The notes: a model not told the origin generated them from the sequence alone. A DNA stretch of 64,000 nucleotides from CAZAZQ01 sp964489705 (GCA_964489705.1 CAZAZQ010000005.1:102198-166197); one strand, 5' to 3'. Shown: positions 9,388 through 18,963, counted from the stretch's first letter. Translations and numbers: made by a program.

Positions 9388-10194
9388 ATGAAAGCTATAG
9401 GGACAGCGCTGATAATTTTCTCCGTGATGCTGGCAGGTCGCGTAACGGCGGCGGTGTCGCTCAAACCGACCCCAGTCCAAACGGAGCTTCGCTCTCAGTT
9501 GTGGTCGGGAGGAGAAAGTTCTTTTAATGATGCGTTTACTTCCCCAAAGGAAGAACGAGAGGAAAGCTCATGGGGGATCCCTCGGCAGGAAAAGGAGGGA
9601 AAAAAGACGGTCGGGAAGGCGATTTTGTATTCGTTGGTGTTGCCGGGGTGGGGGGAGTACTACGCGGGACAAAAGCGAAAAGCGCGGGTTTTCTTTACTG
9701 TCGAAGCCCTCACGTGGCTCGGCTATTTCAGCTTTCGCACCTACGGCGGGTGGAAACGGGACGACTACATTCACTTTGCCCGAGAACGGGCAAACGCCCA
9801 ATTGGAAGGGAAAAACGATTGGTTTATCGATATCGTCGGGTTTTATGACGATATCGACGAATATAATACTTTCGGCAGGGTTTTCGACCCTGACCGTCCC
9901 TACTTGGAAGACACCCCTGAAAATCACTGGCGCTGGCAGAGCCCGGCAGACAGGGACATCTATCGACATTTGAAAAACCGCAGCCGGGAAGCGTACCGCC
10001 GAGCCAACTTTATGATTGGGGTGGCAATCGTCAATCGAGTCCTTTCCATTATCGACGCTGTCCGTGACGTAAAGCGAGCCCAAGCCCGGCAGGTGGATTC
10101 GTTCGGTATCACCGAACGATTGCGGATGAAAATCGATGTCGATCCGTTTCGTGATATCCAACGTGTTCGATTGACTTTCTTTACCCCGTGGTAA
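9388..10194 (+). CDS. DUF5683-like membrane protein (second of a tandem pair)
   Basis: This 268-residue protein repeats the architecture of its upstream neighbour: a signal peptide, then KAILYSLVLPGWGEYYAG and a hydrophobic segment (about residues 70-115), a charged middle part, and a second hydrophobic stretch near NFMIGVAIVNRVLSIIDAV. The two proteins share the VNR(L/V)(I/L)S core near their C-termini, so they look like diverged tandem copies. Translation could begin at the GTG at 9385 or the adjacent ATG at 9388; the ATG is preferred. The gene starts 12 bases after the previous stop and is followed within a few bases by the NHL lipoprotein gene, which points to one operon. No specific function can be assigned. 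Confidence 0.65.
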   Translation: MKAIGTALIIFSVMLAGRVTAAVSLKPTPVQTELRSQLWSGGESSFNDAFTSPKEEREESSWGIPRQEKEGKKTVGKAILYSLVLPGWGEYYAGQKRKARVFFTVEALTWLGYFSFRTYGGWKRDDYIHFARERANAQLEGKNDWFIDIVGFYDDIDEYNTFGRVFDPDRPYLEDTPENHWRWQSPADRDIYRHLKNRSREAYRRANFMIGVAIVNRVLSIIDAVRDVKRAQARQVDSFGITERLRMKIDVDPFRDIQRVRLTFFTPW

Positions 10195-10203
10195 GGTACG
10201 GTG

Positions 10204-11175
10204 ATGCGGTGCTGGTGGAGACAGGTGGCGGTTCTTGCTCTCGTCGGAGTGACGATACTGTCATGCAGCCATCCGCCGCGGGAGACGTACGAAGAAGCGG
10301 CGGATGAAGCCGTCTCGTATGCGCTGTTGGTAGAGAAAGAACTCTCCGGAGTGGTGTTCAATAAACCCCTCTCCGACCCGGCTGGGTTGGCGGTGGACGG
10401 ACGCGGTTTTCTCTACGTCTGCGACCGGGGAAACAACCGGGTGCTTAAATTTGATTCCCAGTATGTTGCCCTTGACGAAGTGGGCGGTTATGGTTCCGAA
10501 GAGAACATGCTCTCCCGCCCTTCTTTTCTTACCGTGGATGATGAGTTGAATCTGTACGTCAGCGACGAGGGGAACCAACGTATTTGTCGTTACAACCCCC
10601 AGTTGGAATTCATCGAAGCGATTCCTTTTTTCGACGAAGAGGAGCCGTTCAAATTCGGCGCCCCGGCGGGGGTGAACTTGACGGGTTTTGGGGAATTGTG
10701 GGTGGCGGACAAAGAGCGCAACCGAATAGCGCTGTTTACCAATGTCGGTTCATTCGATAGGTTTATCGGAGAATTCGGTTCCCCCGGCGGCCAACTCCTC
10801 CGCCCGGAAAAGATTCTTCGCGCTCGGAACGGCGATTTCTATGTCTGTGATGCGGGCAACAGCCGGGTGGTGGTCTATGACGAGTACGGCAATTTCCGGC
10901 GGGAAATACTCGTCCCCGGTTCCCTGACGTATCCGCGGGCGGCGGCGCTTGCGGGTAAGCGCTTGTGGGTGCTTGACCAGGCGACAGGAAAGGTGGAATT
11001 GTTTACTCAGAGCGGGCGGAAAGTATTTGAAACCGGTCCGCTGCTTATCGGTACCCGGCAGCCCCTCAGCGAGCCCTCGGATATTACCCTGAACTGGTCG
11101 GGAAGGCTTTTGATTGCCGACAGCGGCAATAATCGGGTACTGGTGTGCCGGATAATTACCGGTTCCTCTCCGTAG
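10204..11175 (+). CDS. NHL-repeat lipoprotein
   Basis: The product has a lipoprotein signal peptide ending in the lipobox LSCS, so it is expected to be lipid-anchored in the envelope. The mature part contains at least five NHL-type repeats forming a six-bladed-propeller-like fold: GRGFLYVCDRGNNRVLKFD, LNLYVSDEGNQRICRYN, GELWVADKERNRIALF, GDFYVCDAGNSRVVVYD and GRLLIADSGNNRVLVC. The length of about 323 residues fits one propeller plus leader. A GTG at 10201 directly precedes the ATG chosen here. NHL propellers mediate protein or ligand binding; together with the neighbouring outer-membrane genes this suggests a scaffold or assembly role, which is inference. Confidence 0.8.
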   Translation: MRCWWRQVAVLALVGVTILSCSHPPRETYEEAADEAVSYALLVEKELSGVVFNKPLSDPAGLAVDGRGFLYVCDRGNNRVLKFDSQYVALDEVGGYGSEENMLSRPSFLTVDDELNLYVSDEGNQRICRYNPQLEFIEAIPFFDEEEPFKFGAPAGVNLTGFGELWVADKERNRIALFTNVGSFDRFIGEFGSPGGQLLRPEKILRARNGDFYVCDAGNSRVVVYDEYGNFRREILVPGSLTYPRAAALAGKRLWVLDQATGKVELFTQSGRKVFETGPLLIGTRQPLSEPSDITLNWSGRLLIADSGNNRVLVCRIITGSSP

Positions 11176-11220
11176 GGAAGCGAAGAGTGAACGGGTGGCA
11201 CCGCGGAAAAGCGTGCTCCC

Positions 11221-14200
11221 GTGACGGGTAAGAAGGATGGTGAACATCTCGTGTTTCCAGCTTTGGGTCGGCGTGTGAGAGGATGGGGGGGAGTAGGGGC
11301 GGTTATTTTTCTTCTTGTCTGTCCTCTTGGTGCCGCAGTCGAGCGTCGCTTCGTCGGGGAAGAAATTCCGTCGCGCTTTACCGTCGGTGGAAGCGGAATT
11401 TTCACCGGCTCCGATTCCTTGTTTCTTAACGGCAGACTTCTGGAACGAGGGAAAGATTATGTTTATCGAAAAGCGGAAAGAATGTTCGACCTTTCGTCCC
11501 TTTCCGCCGGTTCCGCCGACACCTTGACGATCCGCTATGAACCCTTGCCGCGCTGGTTACTGCGCTCTTACGGACGGACGGTACCGCCGATCTCCAGTTC
11601 CCCCTCGTCAAACGGTTTTTCCGCTTCTTCCCACCTTCCTTCGCCGTGGAAAAAGGGAACCTCCCAAAGCTCTCAAGTAACTCTCTCAGGAACCAAAGCG
11701 TTCAGTTTTACGACCCAGACCGCGGGAACGTCCCGTTTCAGCCAATCACTGGCGCTTGAACTGCGCGGCTCTCTTTCTCCCGGCGTGGAAATCGCCGGAA
11801 CCATTTCAGATAAAGGGTACACCCCTGCGTACGGACCATTGAACAGTCGCCTCAGCGACCTTGACCGGGTGAATCTGCGACTGCGCTCCGAGAGAGTAAA
11901 GGCGCAAGTGGGCGACATTCTCATACCGGGGGCATTACGCACCGAATTCGATATGCCGACTGCGAAGCGTCTTTCCGGTGCTTCGGTCGAACTGCGGGGC
12001 GACCGGTGGCACACCGATGGGTTGGTCGCCAGACCGAAGGGGAAATTTCAGACCTCCCGTTTCGTTGGAATTGACGGCGTCCAGGGACCGTATCAAATCG
12101 GAGAAGAAAAAACGTTCACGGCAATAGTGCCCGGCTCCGAGCGAGTGTGGTTGGACGGGAAACTTCTGGAGCGAGGAGCGGACAAAGATTACACCATCGA
12201 TTATCCGACCGGGCGAATTACGTTCAGCGCTCTTCATCCTATCGACCGCCTCAGCCGGATAGAGATAGACTACGAGCCGCGCCTGTCGGATTATCGAGGT
12301 GAGTTGTACGCCGCATCCGGCGGGGTGGTAAACGGTGATTCCGCTTTTTTTATGTCGGTCGGGTTTTATCGGGAAGGTGACGATAAACTCCAGCCCTTGC
12401 GCGGAGAGTTGACGGAAGAGGAAAAGCGGCTCCTTGACGAGGTGGGAGACAGCGTCGGGGCGGCGTTTCGCTCCGGCGTCGTGACCGACAGCGGAGGAAA
12501 CTATACTCTTGTGGTCGACAGTTTGCCGGACTCCGTTCTTCAATACGTCGGCGGAGGGAACGGCGAGTACCGCGTGACGTTCAGCTACGTGGGAGAAGGA
12601 AAAGGGGAGTATCGGTTCTTGGGTGGGGAGATCTACCAATATGTCGGGGAAGGGGAAGGAGATTACCTGCCGATAGTCGGTATCCCGGTGCCGGAGCGTA
12701 TTGATTTCTACGTTACCCGCTTGGGACTGAGGGAACCTCACCTCGGCGAAGTGCGCTTTGACGTACGGCAATCGTCGTATGATAAGAATCTTTTTTCTTC
12801 CCGCGATGATGGTGATAACGTGGGGGGGATGTATACCCTGAGTTGGCGGAAAGAATGGTATCAAGACCGGCGAAAGAATTTCTGGCGTTTCATGGTGCGT
12901 CGGAAAGATTCCAATTTCAAGACCCGAGCCCGCGTGTACGATGTTGACTTCGGCAGGCAGGTCTTCTATCCGCCGAATTATCAGGTGCACACCCGTGAGG
13001 TTTTGTCGACGCTGGACATGACAGTTCAACCGTTCTCATACCTGCTCCTGTCTCCGTCGCTGGTGGCGGTTCGCCATCAGGGAGCATTCGAATCGGTTTC
13101 AGGGCGAATACGTACCGACCTACCGATGCATCGGTCGCTTTCCGCCTCTTGGTCATGGCAGCACATCGCCGCTCGAGCGTACCTCCCCGACAAAACCACC
13201 GGTGAAGCGGATGTCATTGCCGGAAAGGTGCAATACCGTCTTCCACGGGGCATAACATTTTCTTCGCGATACGAGTTCGACCGACGAGTTAACACCTACA
13301 CTCATGAACTGCACGGTACCCGCTATCATCTTTACCGCGGGGGAGTTCGCAGTTTGACGGAGCAGGTGGAATATGAGCTTTACGTAGAAGACTCTCTCAT
13401 CGGGCAATGGCACAATAGCCTGAATCGAAATCGCCTTTCGCTTCGTTCCCGCCGTTCGTTCGGGAGGGTGACCGGCGAGGCGCAGTTTACTTTCCAATGG
13501 CTTCGGCGGGATGAGGAAACGCGAAAAAGCTTTTTGGGACGCACCCATTTTCGATACTCCGATATCGCCCGCCGCCTTGATCTCAATACCAGCTATAGCT
13601 TGTCCAAGGAAACGCGTCATGCTCGGGGTATAACCTATATCGAAGTGGAACCCGGACAAGGCGATTATACGCTGGAAAACGGAGAGTACCTTCCTGATGA
13701 GCACGGAGAATACCTGCGCGTCGAAGAAATTCTCTCTGAGGCGGCCGAGGTTTCGAAAGCGGAAAAGAGCTTTTTTGCCTCGAAAGATTTCCATCTCGTC
13801 TCTCTTCGTTTTACCTCCCAGATTCGTGAGGAATTGCTACCGTCGGGGAAACGGCAATGGTGGTGGGTTGTGCCGTTCCTTTCATCCGATGGGCAACCGT
13901 ACCTGTTTTACGTGCGAAGACAACGATTGGATATGAAAGCCATCCCCAGCCGAGGCATTTATCTGTTGAATCTCATCGCTTCGCAAGAAGTGGAAAAGCG
14001 TTTCCTTTCCGGCACGGAGCGAAAGAAAGGCGCCTCCGCCGTGGAGTTTACCGTGAAACAAGCGACGGGTCACCTCTATTTCAGCGAGTCCGTGCGGCTC
14101 TTTTCGACCGAACGGGATGCGTATTATAACGGCATCGGAAAAGTCGACGGTTACCGCTTGAGAGCTTCCGTGAAACGATTGCTTTCTTCTTATGAGATAA

Positions 14201-14529
14201 CCTCCGGGGTGGCGTACCGCATGGCGAAAGCCCAAAATGATGATCGAGTTAAGAGTTATTCGCTCTTTCTCAATACCCGGCGACAGTTTTTGAAACGCGG
14301 CAACATCCGTACGACCTTCGAATGGTATCGCCAGGATATTGATGCGGCAGAACCGGTATCGTATCAGTTGACCGACAACAAATCAGGGAACCAAGGAGTC
14401 CTGTGGTCGCTGCGTGTGCAATATGGAGTCAAGGAAGGGGTGCGGTGTCGTCTTGACGTTTCCGGGCGTCATGCCGACAACCGTCGGGCGCGGCTGACCG
14501 GGAAAGGAGAGCTGGTCGTTGGGTTCTAA
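11221..14529 (+). CDS. Large outer-membrane beta-barrel-like protein of unknown function
   Basis: I do not recognise a named family for this 1102-residue protein. A hydrophobic N-terminal export signal (about residues 20-40) is followed by a repeated module: SLFLNGRLLERGKDYVYR (about residues 62-80) and VWLDGKLLERGADKDYTIDY (about 309-330), each followed by a hydrophobic beta strand and an Ixx(D/R)YEP ending. There are also two clusters of Gly-Glu-Tyr motifs, VGEGKGEY/VGEGEGDY (about 440-485) and EPGQGDY/HGEY (about 806-832). The second half alternates aromatic and charged residues in a pattern like a large beta-barrel and ends in VVGF. The start codon is uncertain: the GTG at 11221 gives the longest form, with other GTGs at 11251 and 11275. 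It overlaps the Omp85 gene, so the two products probably act together at the outer membrane. Confidence 0.6.
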   Translation: MTGKKDGEHLVFPALGRRVRGWGGVGAVIFLLVCPLGAAVERRFVGEEIPSRFTVGGSGIFTGSDSLFLNGRLLERGKDYVYRKAERMFDLSSLSAGSADTLTIRYEPLPRWLLRSYGRTVPPISSSPSSNGFSASSHLPSPWKKGTSQSSQVTLSGTKAFSFTTQTAGTSRFSQSLALELRGSLSPGVEIAGTISDKGYTPAYGPLNSRLSDLDRVNLRLRSERVKAQVGDILIPGALRTEFDMPTAKRLSGASVELRGDRWHTDGLVARPKGKFQTSRFVGIDGVQGPYQIGEEKTFTAIVPGSERVWLDGKLLERGADKDYTIDYPTGRITFSALHPIDRLSRIEIDYEPRLSDYRGELYAASGGVVNGDSAFFMSVGFYREGDDKLQPLRGELTEEEKRLLDEVGDSVGAAFRSGVVTDSGGNYTLVVDSLPDSVLQYVGGGNGEYRVTFSYVGEGKGEYRFLGGEIYQYVGEGEGDYLPIVGIPVPERIDFYVTRLGLREPHLGEVRFDVRQSSYDKNLFSSRDDGDNVGGMYTLSWRKEWYQDRRKNFWRFMVRRKDSNFKTRARVYDVDFGRQVFYPPNYQVHTREVLSTLDMTVQPFSYLLLSPSLVAVRHQGAFESVSGRIRTDLPMHRSLSASWSWQHIAARAYLPDKTTGEADVIAGKVQYRLPRGITFSSRYEFDRRVNTYTHELHGTRYHLYRGGVRSLTEQVEYELYVEDSLIGQWHNSLNRNRLSLRSRRSFGRVTGEAQFTFQWLRRDEETRKSFLGRTHFRYSDIARRLDLNTSYSLSKETRHARGITYIEVEPGQGDYTLENGEYLPDEHGEYLRVEEILSEAAEVSKAEKSFFASKDFHLVSLRFTSQIREELLPSGKRQWWWVVPFLSSDGQPYLFYVRRQRLDMKAIPSRGIYLLNLIASQEVEKRFLSGTERKKGASAVEFTVKQATGHLYFSESVRLFSTERDAYYNGIGKVDGYRLRASVKRLLSSYEITSGVAYRMAKAQNDDRVKSYSLFLNTRRQFLKRGNIRTTFEWYRQDIDAAEPVSYQLTDNKSGNQGVLWSLRVQYGVKEGVRCRLDVSGRHADNRRARLTGKGELVVGF

Positions 14530-16048
14530 GGTGAGAGAAAAAGTGTTTCCCATTCCTTACGAAGAGAGGAAACCTTTCGTAAGAGTCTTGGCAGCAATTG
14601 TGTTGGTATTGTTGTCATCATTTCCCCTTGCGGGCAACGCTCGGGAAACCGACGTTCCGTGGTGTCTCGATTCAATCTATGTTGCCGGCGATACCGTTTA
14701 CGCCTTCCGCGTCGCAAGAAGTTTTACCCAAGAAGACATATCGTCCCTTATGGATGACGTCCTTCGCCCGTGGTATCGTGAGGGATACTACTGGGCACGG
14801 GTGAGTCTCGATGAAGTACGTCGGCAGCATGACCATATTGCCCTGCGGGTGCGGCTGCAGAAAGGACCGCGGGTGTCCGTCTCACGGTTGGCGTATAGCG
14901 GGCTTACGCGGACTCGTGAGGACCTTCTCGCTCGCTACGTGACCATTGATTCCGGAGCGCTTCTTACCGACGACTTGCTTGCCCGGCTTGAAGAAAAAGC
15001 GTTGCGTCTGCGGTTTGTCGCTTTCCACCCGCCGGTTCGGGTTCTGCCGCAGGCGGGGTATACGGCGGCTGAGGTGGAGTTGCGGTTCTCCGAGAAAAAA
15101 CAGTTTCAATTCAGCGGCGGCGGGGGATATGTGCCGGATGAGTCTACCGGGTTAATATGGCATCTTCAATTCGTCTTTACCAACTTGTTCGGTAAAGGAA
15201 AGCAGGCGGAAATTTCGACCGAACGGAGAGAGAAAGGGCGTCGACTCTTGGAGCTTCGTTATCGTCAACCTCTCTTTCTTATCGGGAACGATGAGGTGGC
15301 ATTTGCTGCTTCCTCTCGGAATTATCAAGACCAGTTCTACGAATTCCGCCTTGAGGGAACCTACGAAACCCGCCTGGAACAGGGCTTGTCCCTGGGGGGC
15401 AAAACGGAATGGAAAAGCGTGGAACCGTCCGATACAACGTTGTCGTATTCCCGTTTTCTCGGCGGGGTTTTCGTCCGACGAACGTTTGGCAACGCACACC
15501 GTGCCTCAAGCGGTTTCCTGCAGGTGACCTCATCGGTCTCGTATTCGTTTCGACGTTATCGGGAGAGTCAAGCAGTGTCGGAGAGCATCCCGCAAAGTTA
15601 CAACGAAACCCGTCTGCATCTGGGTATAGTGGGGGAACAGCCGCTCTTTCGAGGATTGTCCGCCTTTGTGAAAATACGCTACTGGGGGCTGGAAACGTCG
15701 GAGCCGCTTCCACCGTTGGCGGAACGGTTTTTTGTCGGCGGACCGGGAACGGTGCGCGGTTTCCGTAACGAACAATTCACCGCTTTGCGCGTTCTTTCCG
15801 GCAGTTTTGAGCCGCGATGGTATTTCTCCGGGGGGTATCTTTTTCTCTTTTACGATGGCGCATATCTCAGCAACCGTCTATCCGATGCGGAAGGAAGAGT
15901 CGTCACTGCCGAGAGTTATCATAACGGCTACGGCGTCGGGATTTCCGTCCGCAGTTCGCTCCGTTCCGTGAACGTTTCGTTCGGCTGGAACCCGGCGGTG
16001 CCGTTCGACCAGCCCCGGCTTGCGGTCGAACTTTCCGCCGACCTGTAA
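14519..16048 (+). CDS. Omp85 superfamily outer-membrane protein (BamA/TamA-like)
   Basis: This 509-residue protein has an N-terminal hydrophobic signal, about two POTRA-like domains (residues ~40-190, including VRLQKGPRVSVSRLAYSGL), and a C-terminal 16-strand type barrel (bacterial surface antigen domain). The Omp85 hallmark appears as GGPGTVRGF near residue 410. BamA has five POTRA domains and ~800 residues, so this is closer in size to TamA or short Omp85 proteins. The TTG start at 14519 lies inside the end of the preceding gene and is preceded by GGAGAG nine bases away; a GTG at 14531 is an alternative. Coupling to the 1102-residue outer-membrane protein suggests it inserts or exports that protein, which is inference. 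Confidence 0.8.
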   Translation: MGSKVREKVFPIPYEERKPFVRVLAAIVLVLLSSFPLAGNARETDVPWCLDSIYVAGDTVYAFRVARSFTQEDISSLMDDVLRPWYREGYYWARVSLDEVRRQHDHIALRVRLQKGPRVSVSRLAYSGLTRTREDLLARYVTIDSGALLTDDLLARLEEKALRLRFVAFHPPVRVLPQAGYTAAEVELRFSEKKQFQFSGGGGYVPDESTGLIWHLQFVFTNLFGKGKQAEISTERREKGRRLLELRYRQPLFLIGNDEVAFAASSRNYQDQFYEFRLEGTYETRLEQGLSLGGKTEWKSVEPSDTTLSYSRFLGGVFVRRTFGNAHRASSGFLQVTSSVSYSFRRYRESQAVSESIPQSYNETRLHLGIVGEQPLFRGLSAFVKIRYWGLETSEPLPPLAERFFVGGPGTVRGFRNEQFTALRVLSGSFEPRWYFSGGYLFLFYDGAYLSNRLSDAEGRVVTAESYHNGYGVGISVRSSLRSVNVSFGWNPAVPFDQPRLAVELSADL

Positions 16049-16082
16049 CGGTTTTCCCTTCAGTGACCTTCAATGATTAAAG

Positions 16083-16111
16083 TTGACTGACGCTTTGTGC
16101 CGTCCTATTCT
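16083..16111 (+). promoter_or_regulatory. sigma70-type promoter of the UbiA gene
   Basis: TTGACT (16083-16088) and TATTCT (16106-16111) are separated by 17 bases. The predicted transcription start, about seven bases after the -10 box, coincides with the ATG at 16117, and there is no Shine-Dalgarno sequence, so the transcript would be leaderless. Confidence 0.6.
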
Positions 16112-16116
16112 CAAGT

Positions 16117-16962
16117 ATGTTTCGGTTGAAAGAAGCGCTCAAATTGATGAGAGTGTTCAATTGTCTGCTGGCGATGGTGGGGGTGTTGGTGGGAGCATAC
16201 ATGACCTGGTATCAACCGTTTCGTTACGGTCCTCTCATGGCAGCCGTTGCCGCATTTTTCATCTGTGCGGGAGGGAATATCGTCAACGACATCGTCGATG
16301 TCGAAATTGACAAAATCAATCGTCCCTACCGGGTGTTGGTGCAGGGAACGCTCAGCACAAGGTTTGCCGTTTGGCTGGCGGTAGGGACACATATTGCAGC
16401 GCTCTTGTGTGCCTGGAGCGTCAACACCCTGGTGTTGGTGGTGGCGGTTGTCGTCGGAGTATTGCTGTTACTGTACAATCTCTGGCTCAAGAGAGTCCCG
16501 CTGGCGGGGAATATCGTTATTGCTCTCCTCGGCGGCTTGACGTTCATCACCGGCGGTCTGGCGATAGATTCCGTCATGGCGTTTACTTTACCGGGACCGC
16601 TGATTCCGGCGGTGTTTGCTTTTTTCTTTCACTTGGTACGTGAGATTGTCAAGGACGTGGAGGATATCGAAGGAGACAAAAAAATCGGGCTAACGACCCT
16701 GCCGCAGGTTATCGGGGTTCAGAAAGCCCTTTCTCTTGCCTTGGGATTGTTCCTGCTCCTTGTTCTTTTGACCTATATTCCCGTATTGACCGGATGGTTC
16801 GGGTTTACGTACAAGATTATTACCGTCTATCTTGTCGATCTTCCCTTGCTGCTCTTGCTGATATTTGTCTGGTATCGTCCGACGGTGCGGATGGTTCGGG
16901 CGGCGTCGACAGGATTGAAACTCGGAATGGGGCTGGGAATTGTGGCGCTTCTGGCGGCGTGA
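16117..16962 (+). CDS. UbiA family prenyltransferase
   Basis: An integral membrane protein of 281 residues with about eight or nine hydrophobic segments. Two aspartate-rich Mg-diphosphate binding motifs characteristic of UbiA enzymes are visible: NDIVDVEID (about residues 54-62) and DVEDIEGD (about 180-187, followed by KKIGLTTLP). The enzyme transfers a prenyl group from an isoprenoid diphosphate to an acceptor. The acceptor could be a quinone precursor or a glycerol-phosphate derivative; FCB relatives are often annotated as geranylgeranylglycerol-phosphate geranylgeranyltransferase, but the sequence alone does not settle this. It is flanked by its own promoter, and an internal ATG at 16147 is a less likely start because it would remove the first helix's lead-in. 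Confidence 0.85.
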   Translation: MFRLKEALKLMRVFNCLLAMVGVLVGAYMTWYQPFRYGPLMAAVAAFFICAGGNIVNDIVDVEIDKINRPYRVLVQGTLSTRFAVWLAVGTHIAALLCAWSVNTLVLVVAVVVGVLLLLYNLWLKRVPLAGNIVIALLGGLTFITGGLAIDSVMAFTLPGPLIPAVFAFFFHLVREIVKDVEDIEGDKKIGLTTLPQVIGVQKALSLALGLFLLLVLLTYIPVLTGWFGFTYKIITVYLVDLPLLLLLIFVWYRPTVRMVRAASTGLKLGMGLGIVALLAA

Positions 16963-17017
16963 GAATTTCCTGAAACGTTTGAACAGTCGTCGAGTATAAA
17001 GTCAATTAAGGTTACTT

Positions 17018-17962
17018 TTGAATACGCGAAAGGTGCATGTGTTGTTCAGCGGCAGTACTGAGAAAAGATGGAAAAGAACAAGACTGGCGGCGAGACTGAC
17101 GCCGCTGGTTCTTTTGTGCCTGTTTTTCGGTTTGACCCCAGCGTTTGGCGTCGGCGGCATTACCGTTTCTCAAGCGGTGGACAAGTTTGACCTTGCCTTT
17201 GAAGACAGTCTTCATTTCGAGATTACCTTGACCTGGGAAGGACCTCAAACCGCCTATCTTTTCCCTCAGCCGTTGCAGCCGACCTTCGAACGCCTGCGGG
17301 TAAAAGCGTTTTCATCCTCAATCAGTTCTACCGGTTCTCCGCCCCATGAGAAGACGACCAAGAAATATCGATATACGTTAGTGCCGACGTCGTCAGGGAC
17401 GGCGACGATAGACCCGGTAACGGTCAACTACCTTTCTATGCCCGACAGCATTACCGGGGAACTGGTCACGGAAGCCATGACGGTGCAGATTGCCGAGCCA
17501 TTGCCGCCGCCGAAAAAGAGCCCCTCGGGATGGTACTGGGGGATAGGCGGGGCGATAGTCGTTTTGCTTGGTGTTGTTCTCTTCTTGGCGGTGCGGCGTT
17601 CTGCCCGTAAGCGCTCTGAGACCGTGGAGAAAAGTCCGGTCGAGACGTTTTTGGAAAAATTGACCGCCGTTAAACAAGATGCCGGTGGGGATCTGAAGAA
17701 GTTCCAGGATGGGTTGTACAAAATTCTTGTGGAACTTCTATCGACGCAATATGGTATCAACGCTGATGAGCTTCCCGACGAAGAGCTTGCTCCGGCGTTG
17801 GCGTCTGCCGGAATGAGCGAAGAGGAGCGAATGCGGATAAGCGCCTGGCTGATAAAAGCCCGCCAAGACAAATTCCGTCCGGTCGTGAGTTCCCCCGGTG
17901 AGACCATTCGACTGGGGACGGAGATACGACAGTTTTTTGAAAAACAACGAAGCTCAACATAG
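17018..17962 (+). CDS. BatD-like membrane-anchored protein
   Basis: The 314-residue product has a signal peptide (about 25-48), an extracytoplasmic beta-rich domain (50-165) resembling the repeats of BatD, one transmembrane helix near residues 175-190 (GIGGAIVVLLGVVLFLAV), and a cytoplasmic alpha-helical tail of ~120 residues. The tail includes a region (SPVETFLEKL onwards) similar to tails of BatD-type proteins. It starts the Bat cluster, 11 bases before moxR. The start is a TTG at 17018; a GTG at 17036 is possible. Its job is probably periplasmic or membrane-side support of the MoxR-VWA machinery, by analogy with BatD. Confidence 0.6.
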   Translation: MNTRKVHVLFSGSTEKRWKRTRLAARLTPLVLLCLFFGLTPAFGVGGITVSQAVDKFDLAFEDSLHFEITLTWEGPQTAYLFPQPLQPTFERLRVKAFSSSISSTGSPPHEKTTKKYRYTLVPTSSGTATIDPVTVNYLSMPDSITGELVTEAMTVQIAEPLPPPKKSPSGWYWGIGGAIVVLLGVVLFLAVRRSARKRSETVEKSPVETFLEKLTAVKQDAGGDLKKFQDGLYKILVELLSTQYGINADELPDEELAPALASAGMSEEERMRISAWLIKARQDKFRPVVSSPGETIRLGTEIRQFFEKQRSST

Positions 17963-17973
17963 ATGGAGGATAA

Positions 17974-18963
17974 ATGGATACCGATATTCAGCAGATACAA
18001 TCGAGGGTAGAGTCCGAAGCCTCGTTTGTGCAACGCTTGACCGGAGAAATCAGTTCGGTCATTGTCGGCCAGAAGTATCTTATCGAACGCCTCTTGATCG
18101 GAATTCTTTCCGACGGTCACATCTTGATTGAAGGGGTACCGGGACTTGCCAAGACCCTTTCGGTGAAGACTCTTTCGGATGCCATCCAAGCAAAGTTCCA
18201 ACGGATTCAGTTTACCCCCGACCTCTTACCGGCGGATCTTATCGGAACGATGATTTACAACCCCCAAACCGCCGAATTTTCGGTGAAGAAGGGACCGGTT
18301 TTTGCCAACATCATTCTGGCGGACGAAATCAACCGCGCTCCGGCAAAGGTTCAGTCGGCGTTATTGGAAGCGATGCAGGAGCGGCAAGTCACCATCGGAG
18401 AACACACCTTCAAACTCGACGAACCGTTCTTGGTGCTTGCCACTCAGAACCCCATCGAACAGGAAGGCACTTACCCCCTGCCGGAAGCGCAGGTCGACCG
18501 GTTCATGCTTATGCTGAAGATAACGTACCCGTCACCGGCGGAAGAGCGGGAAATCATGGACCGCAACACGGCGACGGGAATCCCCACCGTTGCAAAGGTC
18601 ATCACGCCGGAAGACATCGTCCGGGCTCGTGAGGTGGTACGTTCCATTTACGTCGATGAGAAGGTCAAAGAGTACATCATCAACATTGTCTTTGCCTCGC
18701 GGGAACCGGAAAAGTACGGTTTGGCTGAACTGAAAGACCTGATTTCTTTCGGGGCGTCTCCCCGTGCCACGATTTACTTGAATCTGGCGGCGAAGGCTCA
18801 TGCTTTTTTGAAAGGGCGAGGATATATCACGCCGGAAGATGTGAAAGCCATCGGACACGATGTGCTGCGTCACCGCATTCTTCTCACCTACGAAGCGGAA
18901 GCGGAAGAAGTGACCAGCGACGATATTGTGACGAAAATCTTTGATGCGGTTGAGGTGCCGTAA
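17974..18963 (+). CDS. moxR: MoxR-family AAA+ ATPase
   Basis: This 329-residue protein has the MoxR layout: Walker A GVPGLAKT (about residues 54-61), Walker B ILADEIN followed by RAPAKVQSALLEAMQ (about 110-135), sensor 1 LATQNP, and a C-terminal helical lid. MoxR ATPases act as chaperones that assemble or activate VWA-domain protein complexes. Here the gene is followed ten bases later by a DUF58 gene and then by two VWA genes, the classic arrangement. An AGATGGAGG site precedes the ATG. The length matches the family. Confidence 0.95.
   Translation: MDTDIQQIQSRVESEASFVQRLTGEISSVIVGQKYLIERLLIGILSDGHILIEGVPGLAKTLSVKTLSDAIQAKFQRIQFTPDLLPADLIGTMIYNPQTAEFSVKKGPVFANIILADEINRAPAKVQSALLEAMQERQVTIGEHTFKLDEPFLVLATQNPIEQEGTYPLPEAQVDRFMLMLKITYPSPAEEREIMDRNTATGIPTVAKVITPEDIVRAREVVRSIYVDEKVKEYIINIVFASREPEKYGLAELKDLISFGASPRATIYLNLAAKAHAFLKGRGYITPEDVKAIGHDVLRHRILLTYEAEAEEVTSDDIVTKIFDAVEVP

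Noticed and set aside
11935..13029. Minus-strand frame of about 360 codons
   Set aside because: Opposite the 1102-residue gene; no motif and no ribosome binding site, so it is a shadow of G+C-rich codons.
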